The translations under genes were made by a program, and so were the position numbers. A model generated the notes under the pieces. That model searched no databases. It saw only the letters and a list, made by a program, of their open reading frames with translations, and was not told the DNA's origin. Below are positions 1 to 8,400 of a stretch of DNA of 15,005 bases, piece by piece; position 1 is the first letter of the stretch, and each line of letters opens with the position of its first letter. The stretch comes from Desulfocapsa sp. (lineage in GTDB: Bacteria > Desulfobacterota > Desulfobulbia > Desulfobulbales > Desulfocapsaceae): contig DAOVZA010000013.1 in the NCBI GenBank assembly GCA_030635405.1, positions 1 through 15,005 of the forward strand. The letters run 5' to 3'.

Positions 1-89
1 AGTATGCCTGCCACAATAAGAATCAGAAGCAGAAAAAGCTGTCTCCTAAAGGACCAGCCATTACGATTTAGATCTTTCTTTTTACTCAT
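1..89 (-). CDS. N-terminus of a small membrane-anchored protein (partial, runs off left edge)
   Basis: An ATG at 89-87 opens a frame with no stop through to base 1, giving 29 codons and two extra bases. The predicted start is hydrophilic and basic (MSKKKDLNRNGWSFRRQ), followed by a leucine/isoleucine-rich stretch (LFLLLILIVAGIL). This looks like a short cytoplasmic tail and a signal-anchor transmembrane helix (positive-inside). The start lies 3 bases after the nadE stop codon, so the two genes are almost certainly cotranscribed. An overlapping ATG at 93-91 hits a stop after three codons and is not used. The family cannot be named from this fragment; small single-pass proteins of several kinds (for example SPOR-domain proteins) begin this way. 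Confidence 0.6.
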   Translation of the reverse strand, partial: MSKKKDLNRNGWSFRRQLFLLLILIVAGI

Positions 90-92
90 CCA

Positions 93-1739
93 TCAACCCT
101 GAAAATTCTGAACATTTGGGAATCTGCGCCCATACCCAAAAGCCTTGCTTGTAACCTTCAGACCCATTGGGGCCTGTTTCCGTTTATATTCATTAAGACG
201 TACACGACGTAAAATATCGCTCACTAAATCCACTTCAAAGCCATGGGCTGCGATTTCTTCAACCCCTAGATGTTCTTCAAGGTGCAGAGCAAGAATCTGA
301 TCAAGAATTTCATAATCGGGGAGATCGTCCTGATCACATTGATCCGGTTTCAATTCAGCCGTGGGTGCCTTTGTTATGGTACGGATTGGAATAATTTCTT
401 TTTCTTTATTAATATGGCGGGATAAATCATAAACCAGCTGTTTAGGAACATCTGAGATGACTGCCAGCCCACCATTCATATCGCCATAACGGGTACAATA
501 CCCAACAGCCATCTCACTTTTGTTCCCCGTTGAAAGAAGCAGATGACCAAACTTGTTAGAAAGTGCCATGAGTAAATTGCCACGAATACGAGCCTGGAGA
601 TTTTGCTCGGTCAGATCTGATGCATTGGCCGGAGACTCTGAAAACAGTGGCTGCAAACTCTTTTTAAAGGAACTGAAGAGATCACTTATGGGAATAACTT
701 CAAAGGTACAACCCAGATTATCAGCAAGCGCTTTGGCGTCTTCCATGGAATCGCTTGAACTATAGGGTGAAGGCATGGCCACACCCAGAACATTCTCGGC
801 GCCAAGGGCTTTTACGGCAATTGCGGCGGTGAGTGCCGAATCGATTCCACCAGACAACCCAAGAACTACGGAACGAAAACCACACTTTCTTACGTAATCC
901 CGAACACCCATAACGAGGGCATCACATACTGCCGTCAAGCCATCTTCTTCTGCTGGTTCATGCAGGACTCCGCTCCAATTATCGCTTTCAACGACTAGCA
1001 TGTCCTCGGTAAAGCCATATGCCTTTGCCTGAATCATCCCTTCTTTATCCATAAGCAAACTGCGGCCGTCAAAAAGTAAAGAGTCCTGACCGCCCGCCTG
1101 ATTCACATAGAGTAAGGGAACTTTGTAACGTGTACAAACTGACTTAAAAAGACGATGACGAACCGATTCTTTATCCCGTTGAAAGGGAGATGCTGAGATG
1201 TTTATCAGACAATCCACGTCATTTCCATCAGCAAAAAATGTTCCCACAGGATCAATCGTATATTCATCAATTTCCGAGCACCAGATATCTTCACAAATGG
1301 TCACACCCAGGCGCAAACCTTCATAGTCAATGGCTGTAGAGACAGGTCCCGGTTCAAACCAGCGTTTTTCATCAAACACATCATAGGTTGGCAACAACTG
1401 TTTCTGTATTTTCTGAACAATCCTGCCTTTTTGAATTAAAAAAGCACTGTTATAGAGTCTCTTGCCACTGCCCTTTAAAACACGCTTTTCAATACAGCCT
1501 ATCAAAATATCAATCTTCGGCAATTCAGTGCAGAGTTTATCAAGAGCCTGATCATGAGCAGCGAGATAGGCTGGTCTTTCCAGTAAATCATGGGGAGGAT
1601 ATCCGGACAGGGCAAGTTCTGGAAAGATCACCAGAGTGCAACCTTTCTTCAGTGCGTCATGACAGGCATTGAGAATTTTCTGACTATTCTCAGTAAAATC
1701 ACCAATCACCGGATTTATTTGTACCAGGGCTATTTTCAT
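93..1739 (-). CDS. nadE: Glutamine-dependent NAD+ synthetase
   Basis: Catalyses the last step of NAD+ biosynthesis in the cytoplasm: ATP-dependent amidation of deamido-NAD+, with ammonia released from glutamine. The 548-aa length fits the two-domain glutamine-dependent form. Residues 1-250 are a nitrilase-type amidase domain with the expected triad: Glu41 (FPELALSGY), Lys113 (KQLLP) and Cys149 (VTICEDIW). Residues 260-548 are the N-type ATP-pyrophosphatase synthetase domain with the P-loop SGGIDS at 296-301. Further signatures are STGNKSE and YCTRYGDMNGG, typical of the deamido-NAD/ATP site. The start is fixed by an in-frame TGA three codons upstream of the ATG, although no strong Shine-Dalgarno is visible. 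A small membrane-protein gene follows 3 bases downstream. Nothing looks truncated, and all catalytic residues are present. Confidence 0.97.
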   Translation of the reverse strand: MKIALVQINPVIGDFTENSQKILNACHDALKKGCTLVIFPELALSGYPPHDLLERPAYLAAHDQALDKLCTELPKIDILIGCIEKRVLKGSGKRLYNSAFLIQKGRIVQKIQKQLLPTYDVFDEKRWFEPGPVSTAIDYEGLRLGVTICEDIWCSEIDEYTIDPVGTFFADGNDVDCLINISASPFQRDKESVRHRLFKSVCTRYKVPLLYVNQAGGQDSLLFDGRSLLMDKEGMIQAKAYGFTEDMLVVESDNWSGVLHEPAEEDGLTAVCDALVMGVRDYVRKCGFRSVVLGLSGGIDSALTAAIAVKALGAENVLGVAMPSPYSSSDSMEDAKALADNLGCTFEVIPISDLFSSFKKSLQPLFSESPANASDLTEQNLQARIRGNLLMALSNKFGHLLLSTGNKSEMAVGYCTRYGDMNGGLAVISDVPKQLVYDLSRHINKEKEIIPIRTITKAPTAELKPDQCDQDDLPDYEILDQILALHLEEHLGVEEIAAHGFEVDLVSDILRRVRLNEYKRKQAPMGLKVTSKAFGYGRRFPNVQNFQG

Positions 1740-2024
1740 ACATTTTCAAGAATCAGAAGAAACGGAATATCATATACTATACGCCCTTTTACCATATTCC
1801 TCTTTGATCTCCAAGCAATGACATAACATCCTGCTATCTGACAAAAAACGCAGGCTAAGGATTCCTGCAAACAAACCGATATCATTCAACAGTTACCAAA
1901 CAGATACCATATTTACAACGCTAGCACAGCGAGTTGAGCTGTTTCTATTTTCTTTTTACAGTGGAAATTGATAAAATGCCGATATCAGACATTCTAAATA
2001 ACCCAACTCAACCGAAAAACATTT
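1740..2024. promoter_or_regulatory. Divergent control region between nadE and the HEAT-protein operon
   Basis: This is 285 bases with no credible ORF between two divergent genes, so it should hold both promoters. For the plus-strand operon, TTGAGC at 1934-1939 and TACAGT at 1957-1962 are separated by 17 bases (4 of 6 matches each), a weak sigma70-like candidate. For nadE, TATAGT on the minus strand (1781-1776) resembles a -10 box but has no good -35. Only short inverted repeats are visible (for example GCAGG/CCTGC around 1850-1868). I see no recognisable riboswitch or operator. Confidence 0.35.
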
Positions 2025-4214
2025 GTGGATAATTTAAAAATCAACCTGAAACAGAGAAAGGAAACAAAGCAAGTCACAGACACCCTTTCATTCTTTTATT
2101 TAGCTCTTAAAAATATCCAAATTTACCCGGCAGGACACTCTCTTGTAGAAAACAAACTTTCAATAGCCCACCAGCACCTGACCAGACTTCTCAATACAAA
2201 AAAAACTGTACTCTTTGGTGTCGCAAGAGACATCATCACCTACCGTGAAAAGCCCATTGGTGAAAACTCCCAGGCATGCTCAACACTAGCACAAATCCTC
2301 AGCAGCCATGAAGTGAGTTCCATCAGCTTCTCACAGGGGCTCAACAAGCATTCTCTCTTTTTATTTCTTAAAACACTCGGTGTACCGCCAGACCAAAACC
2401 AATCAGGAAAGAATTTGCAGCAAGAACTTGCTACCCTCAAAGTTTCTCATATTGATGTGGATATTATTAATTATGACTACTTTGATCGCAGCAACGATAA
2501 GGGCTCCACGTCTGCTGAAAGTGCTCCTCTAACCTGGCTTTCCTTTTCTCAAAAGTTAACGAGCGGAATCCTTTCCTATTCAGGAGACACTGCAAATGTC
2601 GGCACAAGCAATAACAGTGTTTCCCCTGAAGCATTGGCCACAGCAATAAACAAACACGCAGGGAAACAACCCGAAATAATAATGGAGTTTGCAACTCTTC
2701 TGGATAAAATGCTCAAGCAACCTGCACTCAAGAACTCCCCCCAGTCGTCATTTGGCGGCCAGGAACTTGACCAGGTGTTACTGTCATTAAACCCTGAAAT
2801 CCGAAAACAATTCCTCAATACAACTCTTGAACGTTTTGATAAATACATACGCAGCAACAACCCTGAAAAGATACTTGAAACCTTGTCTGACTCCGTTGTT
2901 ATGGACATGGTACAGCAGATCAACACAAAAGATGTACGTGTGTCCCCAGCATTGCTCAATCTCATAAAAAAATTCTCAACAATACGAGCAACAGCGACTA
3001 CTGCAACTCATGCTGCAGCTGCCAGGCAAAAAGATATCAGCAATCTTCTGAGCCCTGAAAGCTACAATAAACATGTTGATTCAAGCTATCACAAGTCTCT
3101 CCAGAACCTTTCCACATCAACTTCAACAGACTCTCACCCAACAAATTTCCCCCTCGATGAACACCTGGAAACACTGGAAGAAGACCATTTGAATCGACAA
3201 ATAGTTCAAGCAACACTTCTAATAATGGAACAAAGCAACAATGAACAAGAATTCAGTGACTTTGCTGAAAATCTTATGGAGACCTGTCTGATTCTTCCTG
3301 AAACAGGAGACTACAGTCTCTTACAAAAAGTAGTGATATCCTTAAAACAACGGAAAGATACTACAAAAAACTCTTCAATAAAAACAACTGCCGACAGTTG
3401 CATTGAACAACTCACGACCTTTGATTTTCTCAACTATATTTATTCAGTTCTTCCTGAAGGCTCGGATATAGAGAAGCAGGAAGCAATCAAATTCCTTGAA
3501 CTTCTCTGCCCTGACATTCTTGATAAACTTCTCAAGATCTTCTGTATGAAACTTAATCTACCTAAAACTGATCCACTGGTTGTTATATTCTTAAATTCTA
3601 GACTTGAAACGCTCACCAGAATTTTCACTATCCTTCCTAAGGCAAATGACAACAATATACAAAAGCTACTCACCCTTGTTGAACACCTAGGTATTCAGGG
3701 AACAGTGCGTCTTCTCCACCCACTTTTAGATAATGAAAATATTGAAATCAGAGTTCAGGTGCTAAATCTCTTGCTTCCAACAAATGATAATGAAGCGATG
3801 GCAACTCTTATTTCAATGTTGGAATCAGAAAATGAAGGGACTGTTATTACAGCAATTGAGATTTGTGAAACACATAAACCAACAGCCTGTGTACCGAGTC
3901 TTCTCAAGCTTCTCGAATATCAGTTTGTCAAACAGACAAGCATTGAAAGAAACAGAAAACTCTTCCTGATACTGTCTCATATTGGTGATCCACAAGCACT
4001 GCCACACCTCGAAAAGATCGCCTTCACAAAGTGGCTTTTCCACAGAGAACAGATAACTACCATGAAGAGATTCCTTTTTTATTCCTTAAAAGGGTATCAA
4101 ACTAAGGATAGAAATAAACTTGTAAAAAAAGGATTAAAGATCGCTGATAAAGAAATCAACAAAATTTGTATGGCACTGCTCCCAGCCCAGCAAAGACCCG
4201 GGGGAAAATCATGA
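2025..4214 (+). CDS. Large helical protein with C-terminal HEAT-like repeats; function unknown
   Basis: A 729-aa soluble protein with no signal peptide or membrane segment. Residues 20-120 form a module that also occurs at the start of the next gene: Y34-P-A-G-H38, T58-K59, D69 and I100-S101-F102 with a following Gly. 'LYPxGHP'-type N-termini are known on HEAT and HD-GYP proteins of delta-proteobacterial type. Residues 140-540 are mainly helical and unrecognised. Residues 545-700 contain HEAT-like helical pairs (LLDNENIEIRVQVLNLL, MLESENEGTVITAIEI, HIGDPQALPHLEKIA), which suggest a protein-protein interaction scaffold. The start is GTG at 2025: an in-frame stop lies about 10 codons upstream and no ATG occurs near the N-terminus. 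There is no clear Shine-Dalgarno. The stop overlaps the next ATG (ATGA), so the pair should be translationally coupled. A signalling role is inferred from the partner; no enzymatic motif is visible. Confidence 0.8.
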   Translation: MDNLKINLKQRKETKQVTDTLSFFYLALKNIQIYPAGHSLVENKLSIAHQHLTRLLNTKKTVLFGVARDIITYREKPIGENSQACSTLAQILSSHEVSSISFSQGLNKHSLFLFLKTLGVPPDQNQSGKNLQQELATLKVSHIDVDIINYDYFDRSNDKGSTSAESAPLTWLSFSQKLTSGILSYSGDTANVGTSNNSVSPEALATAINKHAGKQPEIIMEFATLLDKMLKQPALKNSPQSSFGGQELDQVLLSLNPEIRKQFLNTTLERFDKYIRSNNPEKILETLSDSVVMDMVQQINTKDVRVSPALLNLIKKFSTIRATATTATHAAAARQKDISNLLSPESYNKHVDSSYHKSLQNLSTSTSTDSHPTNFPLDEHLETLEEDHLNRQIVQATLLIMEQSNNEQEFSDFAENLMETCLILPETGDYSLLQKVVISLKQRKDTTKNSSIKTTADSCIEQLTTFDFLNYIYSVLPEGSDIEKQEAIKFLELLCPDILDKLLKIFCMKLNLPKTDPLVVIFLNSRLETLTRIFTILPKANDNNIQKLLTLVEHLGIQGTVRLLHPLLDNENIEIRVQVLNLLLPTNDNEAMATLISMLESENEGTVITAIEICETHKPTACVPSLLKLLEYQFVKQTSIERNRKLFLILSHIGDPQALPHLEKIAFTKWLFHREQITTMKRFLFYSLKGYQTKDRNKLVKKGLKIADKEINKICMALLPAQQRPGGKS

Positions 4215-5422
4215 AGACACCTACATTCAAGAAACAAAGCAGGGTCCAGCAACAAATATTCAACACACTTTATCTGCTCAGAATAGTAATAACCAACGCC
4301 CGCCTCTACTCCATAGAACATCTCAAAACAAAAGAAATTATCAGTAAGGCTCATAACAGCCTTGTAAGTACACTGAGACTCACGAAAGAACTCACCATCC
4401 TTATCATAGATAATGATTTAATTATTAATGACAAAGCAATCCGCGCTGAAGAAGCGGATTATTTTACTCTTTTTATCACTATCCTCAAACAAAAAGGCAT
4501 TGAGTATATCAGCTTTAAAAAAGGAGTTACTCACGCAGAATTGACAAAACTTCTCTCCGATCTCAGCTCTCCTCTGATCAAAGATGTATTTAGCTGCACA
4601 ACCATTGTTTCAGGAAAACTCAAATTGAAGGGTGTTCAAGATAACAACCCATCCTCAGACCCAACAGCCCTTCAAGCAGGCAAGTCAGGAAATTCAAGTG
4701 ATGACACTTTAAGCCTCATGGAACAGTTGAGCTCATTATCCAACAAACAACTGCTTATGGCTCAGGAACTTTATTTTTCCATGAGAAAAAAACAGGATTT
4801 TGATTTGCGCGGGATAGAGAACAATATGTCATCATTTGTGAGCCTCTTTTCCAAAAACCTCAACCCGCTTTCACTGCTCACCAATCTAAAGACAATCGAT
4901 GATTACACCTTCACTCATGTAATCAATGTCTGTATTCTGACGTTAGCCCAGGCAGAATCACTTGGGTTTTCCGAACAGTATCTATACGATATAGGGATCA
5001 CTGCCACGCTCTATGACATAGGGAAAACATTAATACCTGAAGACATTCTGAACAAACCAGAAAAGCTGACGCCCAAAGAACAACAAATTATAAAAACACA
5101 CGCAAGAGTAGGGGCGGGATATTTACTCAAACTCGACGATGCACCCAAGTTATCAGTTCTTGCATCTCTGGAGCATCATATCCGCTTTGATGGCAACGGT
5201 TACCCCAATTTAGGTAAAGAATGGAAACCAAATATCGTTAGCCAGATGATTGCAATAGCTGATACCTACGATGCCATGCGATGCAGCAGACCTTACCGAA
5301 AAGCAATTCCAGAAGAAGTTATCCTTAAAACACTTACACAGGAGAAAGGACGCCGCTATCATCCTTTTCTTGTTGATAATTTTATCGCCATTCTTTCAAG
5401 AAGTCAGACTCTGACACACTGA
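4211..5422 (+). CDS. HD-GYP-type protein with altered HD motif (probable c-di-GMP-related signalling)
   Basis: A 403-aa soluble protein. Residues 10-120 are the same module as at the start of the preceding protein (Y33, H37, T58-K59, D69, I100-S101-F102). Residues 225-400 are an HD-GYP domain, a family that normally hydrolyses cyclic di-GMP with a two- or three-metal centre. Visible ligands are H236 (FTH), D269 and K272 (YDIGK), H297 (KTHARVG), H322-H323, D327-G-N-G-Y331-P332 and D351 (ADTYDAM..RPYR). The His of the His-Asp pair is Tyr268, and the usual Glu of HHE is Ile324, so activity may be altered or lost. The start at 4211 is preferred over an in-frame ATG at 4166 because it overlaps the upstream stop (ATGA) and follows a GGGGGA Shine-Dalgarno-like stretch. 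The 3' end lies 3 bases from the end of the convergent sensor gene. Confidence 0.88.
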   Translation: MKTPTFKKQSRVQQQIFNTLYLLRIVITNARLYSIEHLKTKEIISKAHNSLVSTLRLTKELTILIIDNDLIINDKAIRAEEADYFTLFITILKQKGIEYISFKKGVTHAELTKLLSDLSSPLIKDVFSCTTIVSGKLKLKGVQDNNPSSDPTALQAGKSGNSSDDTLSLMEQLSSLSNKQLLMAQELYFSMRKKQDFDLRGIENNMSSFVSLFSKNLNPLSLLTNLKTIDDYTFTHVINVCILTLAQAESLGFSEQYLYDIGITATLYDIGKTLIPEDILNKPEKLTPKEQQIIKTHARVGAGYLLKLDDAPKLSVLASLEHHIRFDGNGYPNLGKEWKPNIVSQMIAIADTYDAMRCSRPYRKAIPEEVILKTLTQEKGRRYHPFLVDNFIAILSRSQTLTH

Positions 5423-5425
5423 ATT

Positions 5426-8400
5426 TTACAACAATTCCTGTTCCCGCCGCCACTCAGTTGGCGAGACACCACTGTGCTGTTTAAAAATTTTAGAAAAATG
5501 AGCAGCGGATCTATATCCTGCCTGATCAGCAACCATGGACACACGATTATTTGGATTTCTCAGTAAATCCATAGCAATACGTAGCTTCCTCAATCGTTTA
5601 TACTCTCGCCAGCTTATCCCAAGTCTCTGCATTTCTCTTTGCACTGAACGTTTAGACATGGCCAGTTTAACAGCAACATCACCTAGACTTGCAGCTGAAA
5701 GATCTTGATCTGTAGCAAATATTCCATGTAATTTCTGGAGAAAATCATCTTCAGTAGATGGAAGTTGTGCATGTTCTTCCTGCCCTCCATCTTCCATACC
5801 AATAACCATGCGCTTAACTCTATCCAAAACTCGTTCTCTATTCTGAATAAGCCCTTGAATACGAAGAAGCAGTTCATGGTTATCAAAAGGTTTCTCCATA
5901 AAAGAATCTGCAGAGAGACCCAACCCAGTGAGTCGATGTTCCTCGCCACCAAGAGCCGTGAGGATGACAACCGGAATATGAGAAGTACGGCTATCTTCCT
6001 TTAATTTTTTAGTGAGATCAAACCCGGATTCACCAGGAAGCATGAGATCTGTGAGTACAAGATCAGGTAGCTTGTCTAGCACCAGATCCCATCCTTCTTC
6101 GGCGGTAGTACTGGTCAGGCAATTCCAATGCGATGGAAAGAGGGTCGGTAAAAGTTGCAGCAAATCTGTATCATCTTCAACAAGCAAAATTGTGTAAGCC
6201 TTTTCCTGATTTTGAAGAGGGCCCTGTAACGATTCGTGCAGATTTCCTGACTTTACTAAAACTGTTTTAGAAAGCCCCTTTTCACCCAGTGGAAGTGTCA
6301 ATATAAAGTGCGCCCCACTACTTCCATCCAACTTCTGTAATTCTATAACACCACCTGCCGCCTCAGATGCTTCCCGGACAAAGGCCAGACCGATTCCCCA
6401 TCCATCGGTTGCGGTGTTATTTCCTCGCTCAAACCAGTCAAATATACGCTCTTCTTTACCGGCAGAAACACCGCAGCCACTATCCTTCACAGAAAGAGAA
6501 AAATTCCCGTCATCAGCAGTTGCCTGTACCAAAATAGTATCTCCTATTTCTGTATATTTACAGGCATTGGAGAGAAGATTGGAGACCAGCATTAAAAAAG
6601 CCTCCCGAGGCAATCCAAGCCAGGCATCTTCAGTAAGTTCTTCAATACGTATATTCTTATCCTCTGTTTCAGCCTGCAGAATATAAGGTGAGAGAGCCTC
6701 CTCAAGAGCAGGCTGTATCAGGAATGTCCCTTCGCTCTGCTGTTTCTTTTCTTCACGACGACTAATATCAAGAATATTATCAAGCAATGTACCAAGCCTC
6801 CGGGCACTCTTTCTGGCCATGGGTAACTTCGCGAAAGCTCCGCCATCATCATGTTGCATGGAATCCAAAACTGAAACAAAAACTGTGCGCGGGGAACGTA
6901 TCTCCTTGGAAACTTCTCGAAACAACCGCGTACGTGTTGCCATCAAAAGATCAAGCTGGTTGTTCTTAGCAGCCAGATGCAGGCTTGACTCTTCTAATTC
7001 TGCTGTCCGTTCTGCAACAAGGAGTTGCAGAGTTTCAGCACGATTACGCAGACGACGGCTATAGAGTCTTACTCCCATAAAAACAGAGGTTATCGCCAGA
7101 AAGATGTAAAAAGCGTAAGCCTGAGCTGTTTTCCATGGTGGAGCCGCCACAACAAAAAATGTTGGCTCTGTTTCCACCTGCCACTGACCATGCCTATCAG
7201 TTGCACGAATCTGAAACATATAATGACCGGGAGCTAGTCCGGAATAGCTTGCCGAACGCAAACTCCCCACGCTACTCCAATCCTTATCGACTCCCTGTAA
7301 AAAGGCGTCATAGCTTACAGCATCCCGAGTTCCAAAGTGCAATGCACTGTACTCAAAGGAAATATGATTATTCTGCCAGTCAAGCTTCACCACTTCATCC
7401 CTAATCTGAACCGGATTTTGTTTGTCCTTCTCCTTATAGACGTACGTCTGCAATCGTAATGGTGGTGCCTGGCGAGGTTGTTCTGGACCTGGAGCACGTT
7501 CTGGTGAGAACATGGTAAATCCTGACAAGGTGCCAAAGGCTAGACGACCATCAGCAAGCTTGAGCCAGGCATTAAAATTAAATTCATTATCTGGAAGGCC
7601 ATCGGAACTATAGTAATTTTCCACCTGCAATGTTTCACTATTGATACGTGCAAGTCCACGCAGAGTGCTCACCCACATATGTTTTCCAACAGGTAAGGCG
7701 CAGTAGGTTGCATTACTTGGTAAGCCATTCTCTTCGCGAAGGATAATAACTTCTTCAGTTGTTCGGTCATACACCGAAAGACCACCCTCGGTGGCGATCC
7801 AGATACGTCCCTGCCGATCTTCTCCAAGACTTCTTACTCCTTCACCCGTAAGAACCTTTTCCGCTGCGGACTTGTCAGAATTGTATTGCCATTTCCTTAC
7901 AGGGTTCCCCTGTTTATCGATGAGGAGAAGGCCCAGACTGGTTCCAACCCAGATCTCCCCCTTGCTGTCTTCAAATAAGGCACGAATCCGGGTGTGAGGC
8001 AAGGAAAGCACTGTCTCTTTTTCCGGCATATAGTTGCGAATTTCACCATTTGACGGATCAAACCTATTTAACCCCTTAGTAGCACCAAACCAGATATACC
8101 CCTGACTGTCTTTTAATATGAGTCGAATGTAGGAGTGAGTAAGACTGTTATCCCGAGCCAGAAGATCTGTGACAGGAACAAGTTTTCCAGTGGAGAGTTC
8201 CAGTCGCACAAGCCCGCTGTATCGTGCTGCTATCCAGAGGTAATCACCATCGGCAAACAGGGCACGTATATCATCTTTACGCACCTCATCCCACAACGAT
8301 ACAGGCTCTATATTCTCTTGCAGCTCATATTCATGTGAGTCCAGGTTTAACCTGGCAAGCCCCTTATTAGTGCCAACCCAAAGCCTATTTTTATCCTCTG

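Noticed and set aside
1961..1980. Sigma54-like promoter upstream of the HEAT-protein operon
   Set aside because: The GG and GC elements are 13 bases apart, not the required 10, and the flanking bases do not fit.
2576..2965. A 129-codon minus-strand frame inside the HEAT-protein gene
   Set aside because: Antisense shadow of a long gene with consistent coding on the plus strand; no start signal or domain.
4166..4210. Upstream in-frame ATG giving the HD-GYP protein 15 extra residues
   Set aside because: It lies deep within the previous gene without a Shine-Dalgarno, while the 4211 ATG has the ATGA overlap, a purine-rich site, and an N-terminus that lines up with the paralogous module.
6880..6940. 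Frameshift or sequencing error as the cause of the missing kinase His
   Set aside because: Reading frame and conserved residues (S, E, I-R, P) continue on both sides, and two base changes would be needed to restore His.
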